Assembly (NCBI GenBank): GCA_037127255.1 | Contig: JBANSL010000014.1 | Span: forward strand, 64,185,646-64,249,645 | DNA: 64,000 nt | Direction: 5' to 3' | DNA from: Persicaria tinctoria | Taxonomy: Eukaryota > Streptophyta > Magnoliopsida > Caryophyllales > Polygonaceae | Shown: in pieces, positions 35,691 through 47,700 of the stretch | How positions within the stretch are numbered: the first letter of the stretch is position 1 | Layout: each line of letters starts with the position of its first letter | Made by a program: the position numbers and the translations under genes | Notes under the pieces: model-generated | Told to the model about the DNA's origin: nothing | The model's input: the letters and a program-made list of their open reading frames with translations, nothing else | Databases searched by the model: none

Positions 35691-36922
35691 AAATATAAAA
35701 TATAATTCTATTCTCACCCCAAAACCCTATTACTCGTACTCAATCTGTTATGAGTATATTGCTAACTGATGTGCCAATCTCTGCCTACGGTTAGGTTTAT
35801 GCTTTATACTATGTTTTTTGTACTAGTCTTTAACTATTTGAGTTGACTTATAAATCTCATCCCGCATACAGTTTGCCCTCTTTCTTTATCAAAACTCAAT
35901 CGATTCTAACTTTTTATTTATTTTGTAAATCAATTAACGTACTATTGCTTTCATTAGGGTAACTATGAATTAAAATCTTATGATTTTTTTTTTTTTTATC
36001 AACAGATGTTGCGTTATCTAGCTTTGGTGTTATTGCTCGTTATTTTTCCAACATACATTGAAAGTCGACGTTTTTATCCTATCCCACTCCCTCCTGGGGC
36101 GATGGGACCGGAGACCCTTGCATTTGACTGCCAAGGAAAAGGACCTTATGTTGGGGTTTCCGATGGACGAATACTCAAATACATCGATCAAGGACATTGG
36201 TCTGAATATGCTACAATGCCAACTTGGTAAGTTATTTATGTTTCTCTTCATTCTGAGTTTGATTATATATCTTATACGGATGATTTATTTATTTCTTAGA
36301 AAAGCAATCAAAGGTTATTTAGAATTATCAGTTATATGTATTCTCGATCTTATTATCTTTGTGAATATTACTTATAAATGTTTTTCCATTCTATTTAGGT
36401 CTAGGATGTGTATTGGAATCAATAATTCACCCTATAAACGTTTATGTGGAAGGCCTCTTGGTCTTAAGTTTCACCCGAAAACATGTACACTACATGTTAC
36501 GGATGCATATCATGGATTAGTCGAAGTTGCGCTAGGAAGTGGTCAAGGTTTTACTGTAGCCAATGCCGCAGATGGAGTCCCGTTTAAGTTTATGAATTCA
36601 CTAGACATTGATTCAGAAAGTGGAGTGATGTATTTCATAGATTCAAGCACACAATTTGAATGATGGTAAAATTCTCGATTTTATGGTTATATTCCTCGAT
36701 TGATTGGGTCAAACTTCTAAGTTTAAGTTTATCTATTACAGGGAGTTCCAAAGCTTAATAAATACCGGGGATCGCACAGGGAGGGTGATGACATACAATC
36801 CGATTGATCAAACAGTGAAGGTGTGGCTTAACAACTTTTCATTTCCTAATGGAGTAGCACTAGGGAGTAATAATGAATTTCTACTCATCTCCTTGGAAGA
36901 TTTTACTATATCTATGTAAAAA
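35690..36922 (+). pseudogene. Strictosidine synthase-like copy 1, truncated
   Basis: The ATG at 36006 opens a secretory signal peptide (LRYLALVLLLVIFPTYIES) and RRFYPIPLPPGAMGPETLAF. Exon 2 (about 36410-36665) has LCGRPLGLKFHPKTCTLHV, TDAYHGLVEV and NSLDIDSESGVMYFIDSS. Exon 3 has GDRTGRVMTYNPIDQTVKV and FPNGVALGSNNEFLL. This is the beta-propeller of the strictosidine synthase-like family. A TGA at 36661 replaces the CGA of copy 2, and homology ends at about 36893, where SLEDFTISM replaces the conserved SETTTGRIYNYWL, so the last third is missing. The 5' flank from 35690 is shared with copy 2. It is very likely non-functional as an enzyme. Confidence 0.85.
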
Positions 36923-36934
36923 ATATCTATCATC

Positions 36935-37640
36935 AAACACTAAAACCCTATTATAAATAGGGCAGCCGACCGTTCTCAATCTATTACTCCAATCTCCGCC
37001 TCCGGTAATTGCATCTGAATTCGTCCGATCTCCGCCTACGGTAATGCATCTGAATTTTGTGCTTGATTTATTTGAGTTGACCTAGAAATCTTTTTTTGCC
37101 TACCGTTGCCCTTTTTCTTTATCAAAACTCAAGGGATTCTTGCTTTTTATTTATATGATCATCCAGTTGAATCTGCAATTATTTGGATGATTTTAGCAAA
37201 TGAGTAGTATTTTAGAAAAACTTGCAACATAATCAACTTAAGATGTTGTGGGCGAGTTTGAATCAAGTAAGAGACTACCTCTTGCAAACATCAGATCGAT
37301 GTCTAGTGAATTCTCAATCGAAAGAGCATCGTTCAAATTCTGTCTTGGATTGCTTAAATCTATGAACTTGTGTATATCTTCTATGAAGTATATCCTCATG
37401 TATTATATATTCTATCTTTGACTCCAAAAATAAATTATACAATTCTCCGTATTATTTAGTTTTAGAAACCTTATTTTGATAACTTTTATCTTTAATTGGT
37501 TAGGATTCTAAGTAGATTATCAATCATTCTCAAATTTTTTTTTCGGTGAAATGATTCTCAATTATTAAATTCAACTATAATTATTAATTAATTATTATAT
37601 TGAAAACATTAGAAGATAGGAGTGTTGTTATATCTATAAT
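36935..37640 (+). repeat. Diverged third copy of the SSL 5' flank, without a gene
   Basis: 36935-37165 repeats, with indels, the upstream flank of both SSL copies: AAACCCTATTA, CTCCGCCTACGGTAAT, TTTATTTGAGTTGAC and TTTCTTTATCAAAACTCAA appear in the same order as at 35720-35910 and 37675-37860. No SSL coding sequence follows. The remainder to 37640 is AT-rich. Confidence 0.7.
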
Positions 37641-37956
37641 AAATATAAAATATAATTCTATTCTCACCCCAAAACCCTATTACCCGTACTCAATCTGTTA
37701 GGAGTATATTGCTAACTGATGTGCCAATCTCTGCCTACGGTTAGGTTTATACTATATTTTTGTACTAGTCTTTAACTATTTGAGTTGATTTATAAATCTC
37801 ATCCTGCATACAGTTTGCCCTCTTTCTTTATCAAAACTCAATCGATTCTTACTTTTTTATTTATTTTGTAAATCAATTAACGTACTATTGCTTTCATTAG
37901 GGTAACTATGAATTAAAATCTTATGAATTTTTGTTTTGTTTTGTTTTGATCAACAA

Positions 37957-39320
37957 ATGTTGCATTATCTAGCTTTGGTGTTATTGCTCGTTATTTTTCC
38001 AACATGCATAGAAAGTCGACGTTTTTATCCTATCTCACTCCCTCCTGGGGCGATGGGACCGGAGACCCTTGCATTTGACTGTCAAGGAAAAGGACCTTAT
38101 GTTGGGGTTTCCGATGGACGAATACTCAAATACATCGATCAAGGACATTGGTCTGAATATGCTACAATGCCAACTTGGTAAGTTATTTATGTTTCTCTTC
38201 ATTCTGAGTTTGATTATATATCTTATACGGATTATTTATTTATTTCTTAGAAAAGCAATCAAAGGTTATTTAGAATTATCAGTTATATGTATTCTCGATC
38301 TTATTATCTTTGTGAATATTATTTATAAATGTTTTTCCATTCTATTTAGGTCTAGGATGTGTATTGGAATCAACAATTCACCCTATGAACGTTTATGCGG
38401 AAGGCCTCTTGGTCTTAAGTTTCACCCGAAAACATGTACACTACATGTTACGGATGCATACCATGGATTAGTCGAAGTTGCGCTAGGAGGCGGTCAAGGT
38501 TTTATTGTAGTCATTCACCCTATGAACGTTTATGCGGAAGGCGTCTTGGTCTTAAGTTTCACCCGAAAACATGTACACTACATGTTACGGATGCATACCA
38601 TGGATTAGTCGAAGTTGCGCTAGGAGGCGGTCAAGGTTTTATTGTAGCCAATGCCGCAGATGCAGTCCCGTTTAAGTTTATGAATTCACTAGACATTGAT
38701 TCAGAAAGTGGAGTGATGTATTTCATAGATTCAAGCACACAATTTGAACGATGGTAAAATTCTCGATTTTATGGTTATATTTCTCGATTGATTGGGTCAA
38801 ACTTCTAAGTTTAAGTTTATCTATTGCAGGGAGTTCCAAATTAAGCTTAATAAATGTCGGGGATCGCACAAGGAGGGTGATGACATACAATCCGATTGAT
38901 CAAACAGTGAAGGTGTTGCTTAACAACTTGTCATTTCCTAATGGAGTAGCACTAGGGAGTAATAATGAATTTCTACTTGTCTCCGAGACGACAACTGGCC
39001 GAATCTACAACTACTGGTTGAAGGGTCCAAGAGCTCACCGAAGTGACTTGCTTCTTACCCTTGAAGGTCGTCCCGATAACATCAGAGATTATGCCGCCAA
39101 CTTTTGGATCGCACAAGTACCAACATTCCCTTCATTACTCGAATCAGGGGATAGAGGTTTTCCTACAAAAATCAATTCAGTGGGGCGAATCTTGGAAGAG
39201 TTAGATGGTAGAAATGGGGTACCAGACTTCCCAGTGGTCTACGCAAGTGATGTTAAGGAAGTCAATGGGAGGATATGGATTGGTAACGTTATTAACAATA
39301 TTGTTGGAGTACTTTATTAG
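37957..39320 (+). pseudogene. Strictosidine synthase-like copy 2, with internal duplication
   Basis: The predicted exons are 37957-38177 (signal peptide, RRFYPISLPPGAMGPETLAF), 38350-38753 (middle blades) and from about 38830 to 39320 (GDRTRRVMTYNP, FPNGVALGSNNEFLLVSETT, YNYWLKGP, RPDNIRDYAANFWIA, RIWIGNVINNIVGVLY stop). The C-terminus is complete, unlike copy 1. A 137-bp segment (38376-38512) is repeated in tandem at 38513-38649 and shifts the frame, reaching a stop at about 38608. Exon 3 also has a 4-bp insertion relative to copy 1 (CCAAATTAAGC against CCAAAGC). Together they add 141 bp, a multiple of three, but the middle still reads out of frame. Family members are secreted or ER proteins; strictosidine-forming activity is not implied. 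Unusual splicing could rescue a product. Confidence 0.8.
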
Positions 39321-40920
39321 CCATTAGACAGACTAATTATATGATGAATATGATTAAGTTTGATTTTTTTTTTGGTGAACATATATATTTTTTTTAACAT
39401 ATAGTATTGAGGATTTTTTATAAACTTGAGGCTAACAAGGTTTATGAGGAGAAGCTAAATTAGATGGACTGCATCCAAGCCTCCTGTCATGACCCGAAGG
39501 TTGGATAGGGAGACCTATCAACCTAATACATGACATATCCTACAACACAGACACGTTGTGTCCAATAGGTCAAACATTATGTGTTGAAATTGCAAGTCTG
39601 CAATGCTTGATTTCTAAACAGTAGATGATGGGATCATGAGTTTGATTCGTTGTTAGCTAGCACTTAACCGTAAACGTTGTCAAAAGCAATGGGTGAATTC
39701 AAAATGATTGAACTCACTCATAATATATTACCATTCACAAAGTAAAAATGGCGACAGTGCTGAATTAACAAGGTTTTTGATAAATTTTAGGCTAACAAGT
39801 CCACAATGCTTTATTTCTAAACAACAGTAGATGACTGGCTCGAGCTGACATTGATCAGTGATGGGATGCCTGTATTTGGGTCATCTTTAGGTGAATTCAA
39901 ATTGATTGAACTTGCTGATAATATCTTTAAGCCTCTTGTCAGATTGTGCTTACCATCACAAATTACAAATGGTGACTAGTACAGTAGTGCCAGGTTATTG
40001 TTGGAATGTTAAATTCATGGGGCACAATTGATGTTCGAAGTTGTTGGGTTGCTATCCATGCATGTGAAGACTGAAGAGAGGTAGGAGATGACAGATTAGG
40101 GATGAGATGAGAGGGGTAAGGTATGTAATTATTGTGAGAATTAGGGATAAATTATTTGTGCTCTAAAAAAGAAAATGGGATGCTCTAAAAAGTAGGGGCC
40201 TATAAAAATGAAAGAAGAGAGGAAAAAACCCTCTAAATTTGATGTTGCATATCCTTCAAATTGCAACCATGTTCAATTTTTAAGTGTTGGTTGCCACTTT
40301 TTAGATGTAATTTGCATACCAGGCCTAAATAAACCACTGGGATGTGCAATTTCCATATCCGACCCAAATAAACCACTGGATTTAAATAAATATTATAAAT
40401 AATATTCGCTGACAAATCAAAAATAGAAGATTTAGTTACGATGAAAAATTCAAATTTGCATGACTAATTGATTTCATATACAAAAAAAGATAACCTCAAT
40501 ACATTTATCATTAAAATAATTAATATTTGAAAAATATTTTTTATACTTAATCTATATCCTAAAATCATATGATAAACAAATCGTATTTAATATCATAGGA
40601 TTAAGTTTAAATGAAGTTTTTAGAAATGTAGAATTAAATATCCTTAATAAATGCATTTAGTATATTATAAATTTCTGAACCTTACCGCGAGCATGGTTAT
40701 GGATAGAGCGCATTGGAGGAGAGTCATCCACGTCGGAGAGGGTTAGACTGGGCCTCATGCGAGTGACAGAGACCATATCTCCCGTTTCGCACGTACACCA
40801 TGTCATCGTCTTTTTTAGTTTCGTTTGTTTCATTTGCCATTTTGTTTTTCTATGAGTTTATATTTTGTTTTTAGTTTCGTTTGTTACATTTGCCTTTTTG
40901 TTGTTCTATGAGTTTATATT
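39321..40920. repeat. Intergenic DNA with a diverged tandem duplication
   Basis: The segment at 39590-39760 (CTGCAATGCTTGATTTCTAA ... GGGTGAATTCAAAATGATTG) is repeated in diverged form at 39805-39960 (CACAATGCTTTATTTCTAA ... AGGTGAATTCAAATTGATTG). Each copy includes a TAGATGA phrase and ends near TCATAATAT/TGATAATAT. The rest is AT-rich with no gene. Confidence 0.6.
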
Positions 40921-40924
40921 TGTT

Positions 40925-41048
40925 GGTGTATGGGCCACTAGGAAACACTCTCTCGACGACTTCGGGGAAAGAGTGTGTACAATTTGGCCCCCCAGACCCT
41001 GCCCCGGCGGGACAAACTGGGTATGTTGTTGTTGTTGTTGTTGTATTA
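40925..41048 (+). mobile_element. Au-SINE-like 3' end
   Basis: The sequence ends CCCCCCAGACCCTG ... GACAAACTGGGTATG followed by a (TTG)n tail. This matches the 3' pattern of plant Au/TS-type SINEs (GTGTACA ... CCCCAGACCC ... ACTGGGTATGTTGTTG). The tRNA-like head is absent, so it is a 5'-truncated copy. Confidence 0.75.
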
Positions 41049-41470
41049 TAGTATATAATAAATGTAAATTTTTTTAAAATAGATAAACTGTTGGGGTTTG
41101 AGTGAATTTTCTTAGAGATTTTGACATTTTCATCTCTATTTTAGATAATTTTATCATGGTTGTTGGGCTTGCTCTAAGGAGACGAATCTCGACAATTTTT
41201 CGGGTTTTTTTTTTAAATTGAAGAGGTTTCAATCATGTCGAGCCTTCTTAATTCATCACCAGAACTAAAATAAGTGCTACTTTATTGTAATTGTCCATAT
41301 ATTTTTTTTAATTAAATAGAAAAAAATGGAGTATAATATAAATTTCAACTTATACAATCAAAACAGTGCTATAGAGAGAGTAGAAGGAACCTACAAAAGT
41401 AAATTATGACAGTAGCAATTGCGACCTAGGCATGCGACAATTGGATTTTGAATTCATTATTCATAATCAT
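41049..41470. other. AT-rich intergenic DNA, nothing recognised
   Basis: No domain-bearing frame or element border was seen. Confidence 0.4.
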
Positions 41471-41479
41471 CGAGGTAAC

Positions 41480-41880
41480 AAGGTTGCTTGTGGAGGTGCG
41501 CAAGTCGGATAGAGATTGACCATCATGACATAAGCGATGACTCTCAAGCTTAGGGTCTTGAAGGCTAAAGAACATGGCCTTTGCAAAATCACCCTGGAAG
41601 GAACAATCTTGCGGTGATCAATGCTTTGAAGGATGCTGATCTTACCCGTGGAAGATTGAGATGCTCATTGCCGAGGTTCTTCTAAGTCTCTAGCATTTCG
41701 AGGCGGTGACCTTCTCACACGCCTTCCGTGAAATCAACAAATGTGTGGATCGTATCGTTTAGCGCTTTCAAACCCATATCGTGTTAAATCTCGGACAGAC
41801 AGATAACTCAACATCCTGTCATCCTCATCCGTTAGGATGCTCTTGGATGGTGGACCGGTAGGGTCTAACCTAACCTCATC
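41480..41880 (+). pseudogene. Degenerate LINE RNase H remnant
   Basis: With several frame shifts the text gives MTLKLRVLKAKEHGL, then ITLEG, VINALKDADL, FREINKCVDRIV and a final DALGWWTGRV. This parallels the end of the LINE at 54974-55495 (FRDVNSIADSIAR ... KDALGWWSNRA). Many stops and no clear poly-A show age. Confidence 0.6.
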
Positions 41881-42105
41881 CAAATTATTACATGTTTCAA
41901 GCAAAATGATATAAAGAGAGTCACTCGACTCAATTATGTAGTGGGAGATTGGTACATAGACAAATTTATAATTTAGCTAAAGTTGAAAAAATTAAATTAA
42001 AGTAGTTTTTTATTTTTAAATATTAAAAATTACTATAAGTGTTTTTTTTTTATCATAAATATAAATAAACTCATATGGAGCCTTGGTCTTTCCTCGTGTT
42101 GTAAT

Positions 42106-42520
42106 TAGGAATGGCAATGGGTTGGGTGGTGGGTGGATGAATCATCATTTCACCCGATCCACCATGGATGACCAATCACTCCACCCGATCCATCGTTCAT
42201 ATCCATCGGGTGAGCGGGTGAAATATGGATGACATATGGGTGATTTTTGCTAAATACACATCATTGAATTCCAATAAAACATGCAGAGAAAACAATGGCT
42301 AAAATAACATCATATATTTTATAATGTAGATGGATGGTGGATCTAGTTGGGTGGTGGATGATGGGTCGGGTGGTGGATCGAGTGTGGGTGGAAAAAATAT
42401 TACCCCACCTGACCCACCACCCATATCCACTTTCCACCCACTTTTTTCCGGGTTTTCACCCACTTTTTCTAGTCTGGTGATTTGGGTTCGAGTCGGGTGC
42501 GGGTGAAATTGTCATCCCTA
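42106..42520. mobile_element. hAT-type MITE with Ac-like ends
   Basis: The 415-bp element begins TAGGAATGGCAATGGG and ends AATTGTCATCCCTA, inverted termini resembling Ac-group hAT ends. Flanking 8-mers GTTGTAAT (42098-42105) and ACTGTAAT (42521-42528) match at six positions. The interior is rich in GGGTGGTGGATGG-type repeats, in opposite orientation in the two halves. A stray partial copy of the left end occurs at 44232-44261. Confidence 0.8.
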
Positions 42521-42649
42521 ACTGTAATGATCCTTCTCCCATGAAGACCAATCACTATAGGTCACTATTAGCAATATTTAGCATCTAAACTAATTCAGAT
42601 AGATGATTAAATTTGTGTAATTAGTACTGTGTTTGTAATCCATAAGAGG

Positions 42650-43562
42650 TGAGAGCCTCTCTCTCTAAAACCTAACCCATCACCACCGCCACCCCCCACC
42701 GCACCACCGTCTCGCCTACCCACCGCCACTCTTCTCGGTCCACCACCGTCAACCGTGCCGTCCCCTCTTCCATTGTAGAATCCTCGGGCGTTTCGGGCCA
42801 ACCTTCTTCCGTTTCGGCCGGCTGGGGTGTTGTTTTTCCCCTCGGCGACTCGATGCCGCCGTGGCCTATTTTTGCCCGGCGTTGCCTCATCTTCGACCTC
42901 TGGTGGTTGGGCTGCGGTGTGTGTCGGTCGGTGCTTGGATGTCGGCGTTTGGTCCGGCTGTCCTCTCCGGCGTCGACGCGGCCGCCTCTCCACCGGCCAT
43001 GGCAACATCCTCCCGCTCCTCCTTGGTCCTTGGGGCCCAAGGTTTAGGGGGGAGGGGGGACCCGAAAGGGTTGAAACCGTCCCGTAAGGGCTTGAAAATC
43101 CCGTTAGGGTTTGAATAAATTCTCTTTCGTTTGAAAGGGATTAAAGGTGCGCGTCTTCAAAGGTTGTTCTTGGTTGTGATCCCTGTTGCTTGGCGTTCCT
43201 CTTCCGTGCTAGAGCTCTGGCAACCGGTGTCGGGATTGGCTGGGGTCGTGGTGGTGTGTATCGAGGCGACTCCGCGTTAGGCTATTCCTTGGAGGATCGT
43301 CTTCACTGCCCACAGGACTGGCTCCTGATATATCGCTGGCCAACGGTGTCGCCACCTGGGGATGCTTGGCACCGGATCTTAGTCTACGTTGTCTCCAGCT
43401 GGTACGGGGTTGGCTCGCTTGCTCGTCCGGGATTACGCCTCCCACTTTGTAGTTGTTGCACCTTTTTATATATGTAGAGACGGTTTCTGCCGACTTCGTC
43501 GGCCTCTCGAGTTGTCAGGTATGCCTGACTCTCGAATTATTTTCTAATAAAAAAAAAAAAAA
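42650..43562 (+). mobile_element. GC-rich block ending in poly-A, possible non-autonomous LINE
   Basis: About 900 bp are much more GC-rich than their surroundings. The block starts near CTCTCTCTCTAAAACCTAAC and is followed by CCACCGCC repeats, like a plant LINE 5' leader. It ends TATATATGTAGAGACGG ... TATTTTCTAATA plus 15 A. Long frames on both strands (42607-43118) follow from GC content and show no domain. No reverse transcriptase was seen and no convincing target duplication found. Confidence 0.45.
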
Positions 43563-44754
43563 TAGTAAGCTGCAAGCCCATCAAAATTTTAATGCATAAA
43601 TTTCATAACTAGGACTCTAGGAGAAGTAAATTATGGGCATGGAAGCACACCCGGGAAATAACCCTCAAATTGGTACTTACCCCAAATTAATACATAGGGA
43701 GTAGGTAATACGGAGCATATAGTGAGTTCAAACTCTTAAGAAAAAACTGTCCTCTACACTACAGATGCCTATGTTTTTGACAATAACTATCCCTTGTGTT
43801 GGCTCCATTTCTCAAGGCCAAAAGGCCTACAAAGTTAAGTTCACAAGGTAGAACAAAAACACACTATCAGTTCAATCTCCTGGCCTTAAGGTATCCGGTG
43901 CATATTTCACAATGTCACTGTGACATTGTGAAATGCAAGAAGAAGCCGCAATAGGATGCATCATTCAGAATCAACAGAGCCAGACGAAACCGATTTTCCC
44001 AATTCCCAGAGGCTATCGTTGTCAAGCCATGAACAATGGCTTACGTTGAACCGGATCTTCTGTTACATAGTTCATGATTTCTCCTGCAAATGGATTGACG
44101 CCACACCGTGAGCATGAACACACACGGCTTTCAGCATCATGTATAGCAGATTGATATATGCTCAGTGCTCCTAGATCATACCAAGAACAGCTAATACTAT
44201 TATTCTCAAATGTGCAAATATCCCTCTGAATTAGGAATGAAAATGGGTCGGGTGATGGATCTGTAGAGCCAAACACCATAATTCAGACAGACCTAACAAG
44301 TACCAAGAATGCTGGTCAGCTTCACATTAATTGCCTTGATTAGATTAAAACAATTCAATTGAAAGAAAATAACATCATGTTAGTCATTGCAAACCAACAA
44401 ACCCTTTTAAGCTTTAAGCCTTTAACCAAGAAAACAGTGATATACACCAAAAGACCTCCCCCCACTAGTCATTGTTTTTGTGCAGAAAAATGCATCAATT
44501 AAACCAAAATCTAACATGAAGACAACAAAGAAACCTATGCTTTGGATATTGCAAAAGCATGTCATCACCACCACCTCCTACCGGATACACAGCAGCCCCT
44601 CGACGTGACCATGATTCGCCTCTTTTGCCTAATGTGGTTCTCGATGCTTTTGCGACAACTTGGTTGAGAAGGGGGGTAATTCACTATATGCAGAGTATAG
44701 GGAACTGTTGGGTCTTGTAGGTGTCTGAGGTGCTAAGTGCTAAATGCTGCTTTT
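43563..44754. other. Downstream flank of PHL5-like gene
   Basis: A perfect 26-bp palindrome with half-site TTTCACAATGTCA lies at 43907-43932. A partial hAT terminus (TAGGAATGAAAATGGGTCGG) is at 44232. The minus-strand frame 44022-44279 has no recognised domain; it may be 3'-UTR sequence. Confidence 0.45.
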
Positions 44755-47700
44755 TCAAGACGGGGAAGTGCCATCTCTATACCGGTAGCCTTCTTCGGGT
44801 GAAACTTGAGAATTGTCGCGGTGATGCGAGTCTTCCTCTAATACCTTTTTCATCTTCTTCTGCTGGTCAAACATCATTTTCAGCTGTTTTCCTTGTTCTT
44901 CAATCCTCAACTGCAGATTTCTCTGAATCTGATCATGCCATAAACCAGCAGAGTCGAAGAATTCAGGATGGTACCAAATGTCTAGCTACTCAATCAGCTG
45001 ATGAAAGGAACAAACACCTACTACAGTATAGAAGCTATGCAGCAACCTAGCTATTTATTCATTACACATTTTTCCAAGAGTGAAAATCTGTAGTTTAAAG
45101 ATACATACCTCTAATTGTTCATGAAGCCGCCTCTGCACGTCCAGTTGGAGTTGTAATGCCTCTTTGAGTTCCACACCACTGTCATACGAGCGAAAGAGAT
45201 TTAAACTGATGTGTTTAAGATAGAAAGATATAATAGCTCAGAAGAAATCCTAAAAGTATCAAGATAAATAAATTCTTGGTCAAATAACGCTTTTCACGTT
45301 TTAATGTCAAGTTGCATCACGTCGCTCATGTTGCTGCTTTTCTCAGATTTTCCTGCATTGTTGTAAGACAAGAACTACATCAGTTACAGTCAGAAAATGT
45401 AATATGCATAAGTGCATAACTATCATGCATTCACACCCTTAAAATTTAGGCAGATACTCAGCATCAGGAACCAGGAGACAGGAGATGTGGGTAGCATTAC
45501 CCACCTCTAAAATCATAATCATGTAACTATCATTTGTATACACATACGTCTCTGCGTATGGAGAGAGAAAAACAAGTTGACTTTCAATTGCCAATTTTTG
45601 CCTAGTTGTCAAATAAGCTATGCAGGCAAGAAAAGTCCTTGGTATTCTATTAGCAGTTTATATCTAAATTAATAACATGTTGACAAGCCACAAGAAAAAC
45701 TAAGGGGAAAACGGAACTCGTAAATTATGAGTTATCCTTGAGGAGTTGATGTTTTCAATTAAATGAAGTTCTGAAGCTGCAGGGGATGACAAAGATGACC
45801 ACCTCTAATGAACTTAAACAGTGATATCAAAACTTCTCAGCAAACAATGTCTGAGAGGACTATCTGCTAAAGAACTCCAGATCCCCTCTCAGAAAAAACT
45901 ATAAGGGGAAAGTCATAATAACACAAGAAAGAAATCGAAAGTAGATAACACCAAAACACAAAAGGGATAAAAAGAAAAAAAATATATGAAGGAATTCATT
46001 CAGCTGACTTGAAGAAAGTGGAGAACACTTGGGTAGGGCATAGCTTCTTCAGTGGGCAGCATTTATCAGCAAACTAAAAGAATGATATAAATTACAAATG
46101 GCCTCTCAGAATTCCACAAGTGTGGAGCTTTTCAGAAAAGAAGGTGGAGTTGGGAGGAAAAGGTTTCAAAGTTCAAATCAAAATTTGATTATATGCACCA
46201 ATTGGCATAGTCTTGTCTCCTGTCCAAAGATTCTACAATGGAATGCTTCTCGATACTGATCAGGATAAGATAGAACAAACTTTTTCAATATTCTAAAACA
46301 CGAAATGAATTGCTCTTTAAGAAGCCGAAAAAACGCATTAATCATATAGTGTCTATGATTTGTCTATTCACCAAGAGCACCCCCACATGTATGTTATCCT
46401 GGAAAGCACTAGCAAGTTTGTCAGATAGCATAACTTTCTAAAGCTGCGGTCTTTCCAGTTTTTCGGGTGGTGTGGGTCTGATGCTCAGGTCACGGTAGAC
46501 CATTGTACATAATCAATCGAACTTGTGTCTCACAAATAAATAAAGTTTGACATTCGGATATGTTTAAAACTCCTCCCAAATCCCTATCAAGGTTCTAGTA
46601 TATGATTGGCACATAATGCCATGTTTAACATAAGCATTGAACTCAGGAAATTTAAGTTCCTGGTTATAAAGAAGGCAACTGATGAAAAGAAATGCATAAT
46701 ATAAAAAGAGAAAAATAATGGAAGCTGTACGGTAAAATTTCATGGTAAAGGATTCCAAAGAACATGTTTAATATTAAAATAGATAGATGCCTAAAAAGGA
46801 CAATTTTATCCTTGCTCAAATCAATGAATTTATTTCATGCACAAAACCTGACGTGAAAATGAAAAACAAAAGAAATGCTTAGCTTGATATATTAGGTTGT
46901 TGAAATAAAAATCTGCACAGTCAGGGTTTCTACTGAGGTTCAGAAGTACTATTGAGTCCCAGGTTTCAAATTTGTGAGATGTCGACTAGACATAACACAC
47001 ATAGATTGAGCAACTTTAAGCTAAGAAATTCAGCATAGCATCGTTAATCGGTTAATCCTATGAGAACTTGAACAGATAAATTGTTACCTTCTGTAGACTC
47101 AGGCATGTACTTGGCCATTCGATACTTCTGCAAAGAAAGCAGTGATAGGATGATTCAGTGACGAAACTGTTAAACCAGCATATATCATATTTGATCATAC
47201 AATGATTTCAATTAATTACCTGCAAATGACTCTTGACATGGAAGATTGTCAATCCCTCTGAGTCCATCAACTTCAGTATCGCCTTTGGTGTAGCCCCTAA
47301 AGTTGAGAAAATGGAAATGACAATCACCTCTCAGTGCTACTAAAAGTGGTTCAGAAACTGATAAAACCTCATGACAAAACTTACTGTCTGCACCGCCTAG
47401 GCGATGTACACACTCCACAAACTTCTCATGAAGGTCAGGAGTCCATCTAATTCGTGTTTTACATGACAAAGAAACTGCAGATGAAACTGAATTCCCCGTG
47501 CCTACAGAAGAGCTGCCTGGTATTCTTGAATCCTGTTTCTCTTTTTGAGAAGAGAAGTTCAATAGATTATGTGGAGAATCAAAGGAACTATTAAAAATCT
47601 GCAAAGCCACGCAACAGGAAATCAATTTTAAAAAACCAAGTTAAGCAAGCAATAATGATAAAAAAATTAAACAAAACAAAAACAAAAAACAAAACCAAGA

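Noticed and set aside
42607..43118. Several overlapping long frames on both strands (85-133 codons)
   Set aside because: High GC removes stop codons by chance; the frames are Arg/Pro-rich, overlap on both strands and show no domain.
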